From contig NZ_JARVKV010000008.1 in NCBI RefSeq assembly GCF_029813835.1, positions 62,001 to 126,000 of the forward strand: a stretch of 64,000 bases of DNA, read 5' to 3'. The position numbers were made by a program, and so were the translations under genes. How positions within the stretch are numbered: position 1 is the stretch's first letter; each line of letters starts with the position of its first letter. Below, in pieces: positions 17,042-25,540 of the stretch. Below the pieces are notes generated by a model. It was given only the letters and a program-made list of their open reading frames with translations. It was not told where the DNA came from and made no database searches. The DNA comes from Streptomyces sp. DH37 (GTDB lineage Bacteria > Actinomycetota > Actinomycetes > Streptomycetales > Streptomycetaceae).

Positions 17042-17596
17042 ATGTCGACTACCCATCAGACAGTCCTCGACGTCCTCGCCCGCCACCGCCCGAGGACCGC
17101 GGCGGAGGCCGCGGACACCGAGCGGGTGCGCGCCCTGGTGGCGGCCGGCGACCCCTGGCCGCGGTCGAACCCCCTGCACGTCACCGCGTCGGCGCTGATC
17201 GTGCACCCCGGCAGCGGACGGGTGCTGCTGCGCTGGCACCGGCAGCACCAGTCCTGGCTGCTGGTCGGCGGACACGCCGACCCGGGCGAGGACGACCCGC
17301 TCGCCATCGCCCTGCGGGAGGGGCAGGAGGAGACCGGCCTGCCGGACCTCGTGCCGTGGCCGGACGCGGACGTACGGCACCTGGTGATCGTCCCGGTCCC
17401 GGCCGGCCCGCGGGAGCCCGCGCACGAGCACGCGGACCTGCGCTTCGTGCTGGCGACCGAGAAGCCCGAGGCGGCACGGCCGGAGAACCCCGGGGCGCCA
17501 CTGCGCTGGCTGACGCCGCGGGAGGCGCACGAGGCGGTCACCAAGACCAACATCCGGGACACGATCTCCCGGGTGGAACCACTGCTCACGCACTGA
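17042..17596 (+). CDS. NUDIX hydrolase
   Basis: The 184-residue protein contains a NUDIX box (GGHADPGE ... REGQEETG, about residues 76-100), with one extra residue between the first Glu and the Arg-Glu pair compared with the usual GX5EX7REUXEE spacing. NUDIX enzymes cleave nucleoside diphosphates linked to another group. In a nucleoside cluster it could hydrolyse an inhibitory nucleotide or clean up PRPP-type products; no substrate can be assigned. The ATG is three bases after the preceding stop. Confidence 0.85.
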   Translation: MSTTHQTVLDVLARHRPRTAAEAADTERVRALVAAGDPWPRSNPLHVTASALIVHPGSGRVLLRWHRQHQSWLLVGGHADPGEDDPLAIALREGQEETGLPDLVPWPDADVRHLVIVPVPAGPREPAHEHADLRFVLATEKPEAARPENPGAPLRWLTPREAHEAVTKTNIRDTISRVEPLLTH

Positions 17597-17623
17597 CCTC
17601 GGCGGAGGACGGAGGGGACCGGG

Positions 17624-18208
17624 ATGTACGCAGTGCTGTCGGTGACCGACAAGACCGGGGTCGTGGAGCTGGGGGCCGGGCTCGGTGGTCTGGGCATGAG
17701 CCTGGTGGCCACCGGCGGCACGGCCCGGTCGCTGCGGCGCGGCGGCCTGGACGCCACCGTCATCGGCGACCTGTCCGGCGTCCCGGAGCTGATGGGCGGC
17801 CGGGTCCGCGCGTTCCACCCCTCGGTCTTCGGCGGGCTGCTGTACCGCCGGGGCCACCCGTCCGACGAGGCCGACGTCCGGCGGTACGGCGTCCCCCGGA
17901 TCGACGTGCTCGTCTGCAACTTCCCCGACGTGGCGCCGGACGGTCCGCCGGAGCGCACGATGGACTCCGTCGACGTGGGCGGCCCGGCCATGGTGCGGGC
18001 CGCCGCCAAGAACCACGCGCACGTGCTGCCCGTCGTCGACCCGGCGGACTACGCGGCCGTGCTCCGCGCCCTGACCTCGGCGCGCGGCGCCGTGGGTGCC
18101 ACGGACCCGGCGTTCCGGCGGCGCCTGGCCGAGAAGGCCTTCGCCCGCACGGCCGCCTACGACCTCTCGATACAGCGGCTCGTCGGCCGGCTCGGCGACG
18201 CCGGATAG
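17624..18208 (+). CDS. purH: Stand-alone IMP cyclohydrolase domain (PurH N-terminal half)
   Basis: The 194-residue protein is only the N-terminal, MGS-fold half of PurH: SVTDKTG (6-12), GGTA (about 31-34), DLSGVPELMGGRV (about 49-61) and the VDVGGPAMVRAAAKNHA block (about 115-131). IMP cyclohydrolase closes FAICAR to IMP. Compared with human ATIC, the catalytic Lys of GRVK is Arg, and the NLYPF segment that carries the active-site Tyr reads NFPDV. The Asp and Lys of the last motif are kept. The partner transformylase half lies 24 kb away at 42507. It probably closes the pyrimidine ring of a purine-like C-nucleotide rather than making IMP (inference). Confidence 0.9.
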   Translation: MYAVLSVTDKTGVVELGAGLGGLGMSLVATGGTARSLRRGGLDATVIGDLSGVPELMGGRVRAFHPSVFGGLLYRRGHPSDEADVRRYGVPRIDVLVCNFPDVAPDGPPERTMDSVDVGGPAMVRAAAKNHAHVLPVVDPADYAAVLRALTSARGAVGATDPAFRRRLAEKAFARTAAYDLSIQRLVGRLGDAG

Positions 18209-18266
18209 GGACGCGCCCGCGTCCTGTCACCGCACAGCCCTGCCCCTGCGACAGAGGAAGGTCTCG

Positions 18267-18827
18267 ATGGACATCCGAAGCCTGCACGCGGAAGCCCTGC
18301 GGTCCACCCACCGGTTCGTCGCCTCCGTCGGCGCGGACCGGTGGGAGGCGCCGACCCCCTGCGAGGCGTGGAACACGCGGCAGCTCGTCAACCACCTGGT
18401 GGTCGGCAACCTCCGGGTGCGGGAGCTCGGGAAAGGCCGGACGGCGGAGGAGATCGGCGGGGAACTCGACGGCGACCTGCTGGGCGACGACCCGGTGGCC
18501 GCGCACGAGGCGTCCGTGGTGGCGGCGACCGAGGCCTTCGCGGCCGGGGACGCCATGGAGCGCCTGTGGCCGCTGTCCTACGGAGCCAGGCCGGGCAGGG
18601 TGTACGCCCGGCAGCGGTTCATCGACGTGCTCGTCCACGGCTGGGACGTCGGCAGGGCCGCGGGGCTGGAGGACCCGCAGCTCCCGCCCGACCTCGTCGC
18701 GGCGTGCACCGAGATCCTCGCCTCGCGCCCCCAGATGCGCGAGCAGTGGGGGTTCGCCGACGTGGAGGCCGACCCCGGGGCCGACCCCCAGACCAGGCTG
18801 CTCGCCCTCACGGGCCGTCGTCCCTGA
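18267..18827 (+). CDS. TIGR03086 / mycothiol-dependent DinB-like metal-binding protein
   Basis: The 186-residue protein starts with the four-helix DinB/MDMPI fold: TPCEAWNTRQLVNHLVVGN (about residues 31-49) is the family hallmark, with a second conserved His in DVLVHGWDVGRA near 120. Related proteins are mycothiol-dependent isomerases or transferases, but most TIGR03086 members are uncharacterised. It ends the rightward operon and its 3' end overlaps the convergent CoA-transferase gene by 20 bases. Confidence 0.8.
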   Translation: MDIRSLHAEALRSTHRFVASVGADRWEAPTPCEAWNTRQLVNHLVVGNLRVRELGKGRTAEEIGGELDGDLLGDDPVAAHEASVVAATEAFAAGDAMERLWPLSYGARPGRVYARQRFIDVLVHGWDVGRAAGLEDPQLPPDLVAACTEILASRPQMREQWGFADVEADPGADPQTRLLALTGRRP

Positions 18828-20052
18828 CCGTCTCCGGCGGCGGGTTCCGGAGCCCGGAGTCCGCCGCCCCGGCGTCGGCGTCCAGCCGCGCCAGCACCTC
18901 CGCCGTGTGCTCGCCGAGCAGCGGGGAGCGCCGGTAGACGCCGGACGGCGTGGCGGTGAAGCGGATCGGGCAGTTGGGGAGCACCACCGGGCGGGCCCCC
19001 GCCGGCTGGTCCACGGCGACGAGCATGTCGCGGGCCCGGAGGTGGGGGTCGGCGAACAGGTCGGCCGCGTCGTTCACCGGCCCTACCGGTACCCGGCCGC
19101 CGAGTTCCCCGACGATCTCGCCGGTGGTCCGTTCCGCGGCCCACCGCCTCACCGCGCTCTGCACCAGCCTAGCGTTGGCCACCCGGTCCCCGTTCGTCCG
19201 CGTCCGCTCGTCGTCCACGAGTTCCGGGCGCCCCATCGCCTCGCACAGCAGTTTCCAGTGGTTGTCCGTCGGGGCCGCGATCGCGCACTCGCCGTCCTTG
19301 GTGGGATAGACGTCGAACGGCACCAGCTGCGGATGGCCGTTGCCGGTGGGGCGGCTGACGGCGCCGGTGTAGGAGTAGCGGTAGACGGCCGTCTCGCACA
19401 GGGAGACGATCGAGTCCACCATGGCCACGTCGACCATCTGTCCCTCGCCCGTCGCCCGCGCGTGGATCACGGCGGCCAGGATCCCGATGGCCGACAGGGT
19501 GGCGGGGTACAGGTCGCCGATGGTCGGCCCCACCCGCACCGTCTCGCCCTCGGACGGCCCGGTCATGCTGATGAGCCCGCCCATGGCCTGCGCGACGATG
19601 TCGTAGGCCGGCCAGTCCACGTAGGGGCTCCTGCCGGTGCGCGGGTCGCCGAAGCCCCTGATGGAGGCGTAGACCAGCCCGGGGTTGCGCTCGTGGAGCG
19701 CCTCGTACTGGAGGCCCCAGCGCTCCATCACGCCCGCCCGGTAGTTCTCCACCAGTACGTCCGCCGTGTCGGTCAGCCGCAGCAGCCGTTCCCGGTCGGC
19801 GGGAGTGGTGAGGTCCAGCACGATGCCCAGTTTGTTCCTGTTGATGCTGCCGAACAGGCCGCCGATCCCCCGGGTGGTGTCGTCCTTGGTGAAGGGGCCG
19901 CTGAACCGGGGGAGGTCGCCCGAGGGCGGTTCGACCTTGATCACCTCGGCGCCCAGGTCGGCCAGGATCATCGTGCAGAACGGTCCCGAGACGGCCCGGG
20001 TGAGGTCGATCACCCGGACTCCCCGCAGGGGGCCGGTGGGGCCGGGCCGCAT
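18808..20052 (-). CDS. CaiB/BaiF family III CoA-transferase
   Basis: The 414-residue protein belongs to the formyl-CoA transferase/CaiB family, which moves CoA between carboxylic acids through an aspartyl anhydride. RVIDLTRAVSGPFCTMILADLGAEVIKVE-like residues open the domain (I chose ATG 20052 for this reason), and GDLYPATLSAIGILAAVIHA (about residues 180-200) holds the central Asp region. An ATG at 20148 would add 32 residues but overlap the upstream gene more. It is the last gene of the long leftward operon and probably loads or unloads CoA on an intermediate of the anthranilate branch. Confidence 0.85.
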   Translation of the reverse strand: MRPGPTGPLRGVRVIDLTRAVSGPFCTMILADLGAEVIKVEPPSGDLPRFSGPFTKDDTTRGIGGLFGSINRNKLGIVLDLTTPADRERLLRLTDTADVLVENYRAGVMERWGLQYEALHERNPGLVYASIRGFGDPRTGRSPYVDWPAYDIVAQAMGGLISMTGPSEGETVRVGPTIGDLYPATLSAIGILAAVIHARATGEGQMVDVAMVDSIVSLCETAVYRYSYTGAVSRPTGNGHPQLVPFDVYPTKDGECAIAAPTDNHWKLLCEAMGRPELVDDERTRTNGDRVANARLVQSAVRRWAAERTTGEIVGELGGRVPVGPVNDAADLFADPHLRARDMLVAVDQPAGARPVVLPNCPIRFTATPSGVYRRSPLLGEHTAEVLARLDADAGAADSGLRNPPPETVRDDGP

Positions 20053-20104
20053 CGGTGCGGCCCGCTCGTGCCCGGTGAGGTGGTCCCGTCCGTCCTCCGG
20101 TGTG

Positions 20105-20848
20105 CTAGCCCTGGTCAACGCGTTCCGTCCCTTCCACGGCACTGACATCGGCGCGGCACACGTAGCGGACCGGCCGGAGGGTCACGTCGGCGGTCAGCGA
20201 GACGGCCGATATCGGGTGGGAGGGGCGCAGCCGCGGCTCGCCCCAGGCCTGGCCGTCGAAGGCGGTCAGCGACGGGAGGCCGCGTTCCGCCGTCCGCACC
20301 TCGTAGGCGCGCTCGACCTGTACGAGCCGGTTCCCGCGCGGTGTGCGGGCCAGGTGCATGGAGTCGGTGAACTGCAGGTCGGCGGCCGACAGCGGCACGG
20401 GGCGCCGGAGCCGCGCGCCGAGCACCAGGTGGTCCCCGCAGCGGACCTCGGCCTCCGAGCCGTGGTATCCGCGCCGCAGTTCGATCCCGGCCGGGCGGGT
20501 CCGGTAGCCCCACCGCTCGGCGAGCACTCCGGCGGCCTCCTCGCCCCGGACGAAGCACGAGACGTGGAAGCCCCGGCTCCGCGCGCCGGTCCGGCACACG
20601 ACGCGGGTCTCCGCGAGGGCGAAGGGGCCGGCGTCGCTGTCCTCCGCCCTGAGGACCGTCACGGTGATCGCGGGTGGGTTCACCGGGTGCAGGGCCGGGG
20701 GCAGGACGTCCTGCCGCGAGGCGCTGTGGACCTCGTAGACGACCTGGAGGACCTCGGCCCCGCGGCACACCAGCGGCTCGGTGGCCGGGGCGGCGACGAA
20801 CGGGGCGTCGGCGGCCATGGTGTCGGGATCGGCGGTTCCGTGGAGCAT
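20105..20848 (-). CDS. Acetoacetate decarboxylase-superfamily protein lacking the usual Schiff-base lysine
   Basis: The 247-residue product has the length and cone fold pattern of acetoacetate decarboxylase-like proteins. The segment that normally reads GYPKK, with the Schiff-base Lys, reads GYRTR here (near residue 115), so classical decarboxylation through an imine at that site is unlikely. Some family members act as aldolases or dehydratases. Its ATG overlaps the stop of the luciferase-like gene (TGATG), so translation is coupled. Function is uncertain; family assignment is moderate. Confidence 0.6.
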   Translation of the reverse strand: MLHGTADPDTMAADAPFVAAPATEPLVCRGAEVLQVVYEVHSASRQDVLPPALHPVNPPAITVTVLRAEDSDAGPFALAETRVVCRTGARSRGFHVSCFVRGEEAAGVLAERWGYRTRPAGIELRRGYHGSEAEVRCGDHLVLGARLRRPVPLSAADLQFTDSMHLARTPRGNRLVQVERAYEVRTAERGLPSLTAFDGQAWGEPRLRPSHPISAVSLTADVTLRPVRYVCRADVSAVEGTERVDQG

Positions 20849-21942
20849 CAGCGTCCCTCCTCCGCGAAGTGGGGCATGACTTCCCGGGCGAAGAGGCGCA
20901 TGCTCTCCAGCACCTGCGCCTGCGGTATCAGGTTCGCCGTGTTCAGCAGGAAGTTGATCCCGTCCACTCCGATGCCCTCCCACACCTTGATGGCCCTGAC
21001 GATCCGGTCCGGGTCGCCGATCGCGACGCCTTCGGGCACCGGCCGGCGCGCGGCGGGGTCGTCGTCGCGGACGCGTGCGACGCCGCCCGCGGCGAGGTTG
21101 CCCAGCGACCGGTAGGCGGGCGTCGGATAGACCTCCCTGGCCCACAGCAACTGGCTGTTGAGCATGCCGAAGGCCGTGTACATCGCTCCCCCGACCCGGT
21201 TCGCGACGGCGTCGTCCTCGTGGCAGAAGAGGTAGTTCATGGTCGTCACCTGGTCGTTGACCGCCGCTCCGACGGGATCGCACTGCCGGATGCGCCTGCG
21301 GTACTCGCCGGTGCGCCGCTCCTGCTCCCTGAAGTCGGCCGCTGCGACCCCCAGGCAGCCGATGCCCCGGTCCGCGGCGTCGCGTTCCGTCCCCGGCGAG
21401 GTCACCGTGACCCACAGCGGCGGATGGGGGTCCTGCACGGGTTTGGGCACCACGGGACGCTCGGGGAAGGAGAAGGTGGTCCCCTCGTAGGCCGTCCGCT
21501 CCTCGGTCCACATCCGGGGCAGTACGTGGACGAACTCGTCCCAGGACGCCTTCGTGGTGTCGGGATCGGCCAGGAAGCCGCCGAGTTCGGTGATGGTCGA
21601 GGCCCGTGCGGTGCCCACGTCCAGACGGCCGCCGGAGACGATGTCGAGCACGGCGGCCCGCTCCGCGACGCGTATGGGGTGGTTGATCCGCGGTACGCAC
21701 ACCACCCCGCCGTGGCCGACGCGCAGCCGCGTGGTCGACATGGCCACGGCGGTGAGGAACACCTCAGGGGCCGAGCAGTGGGAGTACTCCTGGAGGAAGT
21801 GGTGCTCGACCGCCCAGGCGGTGGTGAACCCCAGCTCGTCGGCGAGCCGGCACTGCTCGAGCGCGTCCCGGTAGGCCTGGACCTCGTCCTCGCGCGCCAG
21901 GGGCTGCGGTACCGAGAGCTCGAAGAAGATGCCGAACTTCAT
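20848..21942 (-). CDS. Luciferase-like (LLM) flavin-dependent monooxygenase 1
   Basis: The 364-residue protein has the bacterial luciferase TIM-barrel family opening (KFGIFFEL), AVEHHF near residue 46, and the SGGRLDVGTARAS loop near 105-117. These enzymes use FMNH2 and O2 to oxidise or cleave substrates, including amide and ring bonds. An FMN reductase at 48985 could supply FMNH2. The start overlaps the amidohydrolase stop (ATGA), and the stop overlaps the decarboxylase-like start. It is one of three LLM genes in this operon. Confidence 0.85.
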   Translation of the reverse strand: MKFGIFFELSVPQPLAREDEVQAYRDALEQCRLADELGFTTAWAVEHHFLQEYSHCSAPEVFLTAVAMSTTRLRVGHGGVVCVPRINHPIRVAERAAVLDIVSGGRLDVGTARASTITELGGFLADPDTTKASWDEFVHVLPRMWTEERTAYEGTTFSFPERPVVPKPVQDPHPPLWVTVTSPGTERDAADRGIGCLGVAAADFREQERRTGEYRRRIRQCDPVGAAVNDQVTTMNYLFCHEDDAVANRVGGAMYTAFGMLNSQLLWAREVYPTPAYRSLGNLAAGGVARVRDDDPAARRPVPEGVAIGDPDRIVRAIKVWEGIGVDGINFLLNTANLIPQAQVLESMRLFAREVMPHFAEEGR

Positions 21943-23255
21943 GTAGCGCTCCCATCGGGTTCGGTGTCGGGGCCGCCGGGGTGCCGGTGGCGGTCCTCCG
22001 GGCGGGCGGCCGGTCCACGCGCCGGCCGCCCCGCCGCCAGGACCAGGCGCGGGCGGGCGACGGCCCCGACGTCGCGCAGCGGGTCGCCGTCCACGGCGAG
22101 CAGGTCCGCGCGCCGCCCCGGTTCCAGGACCCCCGTGTCGTCGAGGCCGAGCAGCGCCGCCGCTCCGGAGGTCGCGGCGACCAGGGCCTGGTGACTGGTC
22201 AGCCCGATGCCCTCGTCGCCGACGAGGGCGGCCAGGTCCGCCGGGAAGCCGTCGAAGCGGCGCTGCGGCACACCGGCGTCCGAGCCGGCGGCCATGGGGA
22301 CCCCGGCGGCGAGCAGCAGCCGGAAGACCTCGCGGATCCGCTCCTGCCGCTGGTGGAACCGGGGGGCGACCATGCCGGGCCCGTCCGGCTCCGCGGTCCC
22401 CATCCGCCGGAGGGCTCCGCTGATGGTGGGGACGAAGGCGACCGAGCGCGCGGCCATCAGGTCCGCGGTGGCGGGGTCGTACTCGATGCCCTCCGCGGTC
22501 TCGAACAGGCAGTGCTCGATCGTGCGCGCGCCGGCCTCGGCCGCCCGGCGGATGCTGAGGGGGTCGTAGGCGTGGACCGCGACCGGTCGGCCCAGCCGGT
22601 CGCTCTCCTCGACGCAGGCCCGGACCTCCTCCTCGCTGTACTGGGGCCGGTGCGGATTGGTGCGGGGGGTGAGGTTGCCGCCGCTGAGCATCAGCTTGAT
22701 CCAGTCCGCTCCGTCCCGGACCCGGCGCCTGACGGCCACCCGGATGTCGAGGGCCGAGTCGCACTGGTCGCCGAACCAGTGGCAGTGCCCTCCGGTGACG
22801 GTGATCGGCCGCCCGGTCGTCAGGATCCGGGGGCCGGGGATCCTGCCGTCGGCCACGGCGGCGCGGACGGGGAAGGCCACTTCGTCGACCGTCCCGAGAT
22901 CGCGCACCGTGGTCACGCCGGCCTCCACCGCGGCCCGCAGGTTGCGCACGGCCCGCACCGTCAGGGCGGCGGTGCCGGCCCGGGCCTCCCTCTTGTAGTC
23001 GCGGATCGGCACGGGCGATCCCGACAGGGTTGGGTGCACGTGGCAGTCGATCAGGCCGGGCATCACGGTCGCCCCGGGCAGGTCGATGCGGACGCCGACC
23101 CCGTCCGGGCCGCCGCCGAGGTCCGCGCGGCGCCCGACGGCGGCGATGCGCTCGCCCTCCACGAGGACGAAGCCGTCCTCGACGGGCTCGGCCGCGACAC
23201 CGTCCCAGACGCGGTCGGCCGTGACGAGGCACCACCCGGTCTCGTGTACGTCCAC
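21939..23255 (-). CDS. Amidohydrolase (imidazolonepropionase/COG1228-like)
   Basis: The 438-residue metal-dependent hydrolase has the amidohydrolase signature: HVHPTLSG near residue 73, a metal-bridging Lys candidate in WIKLMLSGG near 190, metal-binding His in AVHAYD and IEHCLF (about 228-250), and the catalytic Asp in AAGSDAG near 325. It hydrolyses cyclic amides, ureas or related C-N bonds. GTG 23255 has AGAGGAG eight bases upstream and follows the TrpE(G) stop by 5 bases. Together with the LLM enzymes it could open or trim a nitrogen ring. The substrate is unknown. Confidence 0.85.
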   Translation of the reverse strand: MDVHETGWCLVTADRVWDGVAAEPVEDGFVLVEGERIAAVGRRADLGGGPDGVGVRIDLPGATVMPGLIDCHVHPTLSGSPVPIRDYKREARAGTAALTVRAVRNLRAAVEAGVTTVRDLGTVDEVAFPVRAAVADGRIPGPRILTTGRPITVTGGHCHWFGDQCDSALDIRVAVRRRVRDGADWIKLMLSGGNLTPRTNPHRPQYSEEEVRACVEESDRLGRPVAVHAYDPLSIRRAAEAGARTIEHCLFETAEGIEYDPATADLMAARSVAFVPTISGALRRMGTAEPDGPGMVAPRFHQRQERIREVFRLLLAAGVPMAAGSDAGVPQRRFDGFPADLAALVGDEGIGLTSHQALVAATSGAAALLGLDDTGVLEPGRRADLLAVDGDPLRDVGAVARPRLVLAAGRPARGPAARPEDRHRHPGGPDTEPDGSAT

Positions 23256-23260
23256 ACCCC

Positions 23261-25540
23261 TCACTCCTCTCGTGCCCCGTGCGGCGCGGCCCCCCGGCGC
23301 CGCACCGGATCGTCGAGGTCGCGCAACACCGCCTCGACGATCCGGTGCCCGACGCCGCCGCGCAGGGTCATGATCGATTCCGGATGGAACTGGACGGCCG
23401 CGACCGGCAGGCTCCGGTGCTCCACCGCCATGACCACCCCCTCGTCCGTGAGGGCGGTGACCTCCAGGCAGTCCGGCACGGCCGCGGCGTGGATCGAGTG
23501 GTAACGCCCCGCGGCGAACCTGCGCGGCAGGTCCCCGAGGAGCCTGCCGCCCACGACGTTGATCCAGGATGTCTTGCCGTGCACGGGCTCGGGCAGCAGC
23601 GACAGGGACCCGCCGAAGTGCTCCACGACCGCCTGCAGGCCCAGGCACACCCCGAACACCGGGCACCGCAGCCGCAGCGCGGCGGAGAGGGTCTCGGAGG
23701 TGCCGAAGTCGGCCGGCCGGCCGGGCCCGGGCGACAGGACCAGGAGACCGGGGCGTTCGTCCGCCAGCTCCCCGTGGGTCAGCGGCGCCCGGAGCGTGCG
23801 CACATCCGCGCCCGTCTGGCGGAAGTAGTCGGCCAGGGTGTGCACGAAGGAGTCCTGGTGGTCCGCGAGCACCACGCGCCGGCGCCGTGGGCGCGCGCTT
23901 CCCGGCGGGCGCGGCGCGGCGCGGGCGGGGCCGCGCACCCGGCCCCCGTCGCCCCGGAGCGCGGCGAGCAGGGCGGACGCCTTCAGTTCCGTCTCCTTCT
24001 CCTCCTGCTCGGGCACGGAGTCGAACAGCAGGGTGGCGCCCGCCCGGACCTCGGCCCGCCCGGACTTCATCCGCACGGTGCGTATGGTCAGGCCGGTGTC
24101 GACGTCGCCGTCGAAGCCGACCCTGCCCACCGCGCCGCCGTACCAGCGGCGCGGGGACGTCTCGTGGTCCTCGATGAACTGCATCGCCCACGCCTTGGGG
24201 GCGCCGGTGACGGTGACGGCCCAGGTGTGCGCGAGGAGGGCGTCCAGGCCGTCGAACTCCTCGCGCAGCACGCCCTCGACGTGGTCGGCGGTGTGGATGA
24301 GGCGCGAGTAGAGCTCGATCTGCCGGCGGCCGATGACCCGGACGCTGCCCGGCTCGCAGATGCGGGCCTTGTCGTTGCGGTCGACGTCCGTGCACATGGT
24401 GAGCTCGCACTCGTCCTTCGGGGAGTTGAGCAGCGCCCGGATCTGCTCGGCGTCCGCGATCGCGTCGGAGCCGCGCGGCGCCGTCCCGCTCACCGGGCAC
24501 GTCTCCACCCGGCGGCCCCGGACCCGGATGTACATCTCGGGCGACGTCCCGACGAGGTGCTCGTGCTCGCCGAGGCTGACCAGGAACCCGTACGGGGACG
24601 GGTTGTCCTTGCGCAGCCGCCGCAGCAGTTCGGACGGCCGCCGGTCGGCCGCCTCGGAGAAGGTCTGGCTGAGCACCACCTCGAACAGGTCGCCGCGCCG
24701 GAACGCCTCCCCGGCCCGGCGGACGAGGGCCGCGTACCCGCCGGGCGGCAGACTGCGGCCGGTGCCCGGCTCGCCCGGCGGCCAGGGCTCGCGCGGCCCT
24801 CCGTCGCGGCGCAGGCCGCGCGTGGTGTGCGCGCCGCTGCGGAAGTCGTAGTGCCGCCGCTCGGCGACGCCCCCGGCCGGGTCCGTGACGACCAGGACGT
24901 CCGGCAGGTACAGCACGAGGTCCCGCTGGTCGGCCGTACGGGCCAGCCGGGGCCTGGCGGGCTCGAACTGGAAGCCGAGGTCGTAGCCGAAGGCGCCGTA
25001 CAGGCCGAGGTACCGGTCGGCCGGCGAGTGGAAGACCTCGCGGACGACGCGCACCACCGAGAGCGCGGACGGGCGGCGGCTGCGGCTCTCCTCGGCGCGG
25101 CCGCCGGCGGGCTCCTCGACGACGGCCACCAGTTCGGTGTCGTCCCCCTGGACGCGGGCCACCCCGGCGGCCCGCCGCAGTGCGGGGCCGAGCATGCCGA
25201 GCAGGGGTCTTCCGCGGTCGTTGAGCGCCGTCAGGGACACCCGCCTGCCGCGCGCCGTCAGCCGCAGCGGCGGGTCGGCGAAGCCGATCCCCCAGCGGGT
25301 GTACCGGCCGGGGTACTCGGTGTCGGAGACCAGTAGCATGCCGGGCCGCTCGTCGAGGGCCGCGGCGACGCCCTCCAGCGCGTCGCCGCCGGCGGCGAGC
25401 CGCCGGCGCTCCACCGTCACACCGCCCGCGGTCGTGAACTCCTCCGCGGTCGCGGCCCCTTCTCCCGCCGATCCCGCCGATCCCGCCGATCCCGCCGCTT
25501 CCGGCCGCGGCCGGGGCGGCCCCACTCCGTCACCCTCCAC
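23261..25540 (-). CDS. trpEG: Fused anthranilate synthase TrpE-TrpG
   Basis: The 759-residue fusion converts chorismate and glutamine to anthranilate. The TrpE part (about residues 35-540) has EYPGRYTRWGIGF, PSPYGFLVSLG, ETCPVSGTAPRG, ELTMCTDVDRNDK and VTVTGAPKAWAMQFIE blocks matching the alpha-proteobacterial TrpE(G) type rather than PhzE. The TrpG part (about 565-750) has the catalytic GVCLGLQ Cys, and HPES. The first 30 residues are low-complexity Gly/Ser/Ala. No other trp gene is present. The GTG start lies 11 bases inside purA, so the operon couples anthranilate supply to C-nucleoside assembly. A PhzE-like ADIC synthase is the main alternative but fits less well. Confidence 0.92.
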   Translation of the reverse strand: MEGDGVGPPRPRPEAAGSAGSAGSAGEGAATAEEFTTAGGVTVERRRLAAGGDALEGVAAALDERPGMLLVSDTEYPGRYTRWGIGFADPPLRLTARGRRVSLTALNDRGRPLLGMLGPALRRAAGVARVQGDDTELVAVVEEPAGGRAEESRSRRPSALSVVRVVREVFHSPADRYLGLYGAFGYDLGFQFEPARPRLARTADQRDLVLYLPDVLVVTDPAGGVAERRHYDFRSGAHTTRGLRRDGGPREPWPPGEPGTGRSLPPGGYAALVRRAGEAFRRGDLFEVVLSQTFSEAADRRPSELLRRLRKDNPSPYGFLVSLGEHEHLVGTSPEMYIRVRGRRVETCPVSGTAPRGSDAIADAEQIRALLNSPKDECELTMCTDVDRNDKARICEPGSVRVIGRRQIELYSRLIHTADHVEGVLREEFDGLDALLAHTWAVTVTGAPKAWAMQFIEDHETSPRRWYGGAVGRVGFDGDVDTGLTIRTVRMKSGRAEVRAGATLLFDSVPEQEEKETELKASALLAALRGDGGRVRGPARAAPRPPGSARPRRRRVVLADHQDSFVHTLADYFRQTGADVRTLRAPLTHGELADERPGLLVLSPGPGRPADFGTSETLSAALRLRCPVFGVCLGLQAVVEHFGGSLSLLPEPVHGKTSWINVVGGRLLGDLPRRFAAGRYHSIHAAAVPDCLEVTALTDEGVVMAVEHRSLPVAAVQFHPESIMTLRGGVGHRIVEAVLRDLDDPVRRRGAAPHGAREE

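Noticed and set aside
23261..25540. PhzE-type ADIC synthase (phenazine pathway) instead of anthranilate synthase
   Set aside because: The N-terminal and core motifs follow the alpha-proteobacterial TrpE(G) type, and no other phenazine gene is nearby.
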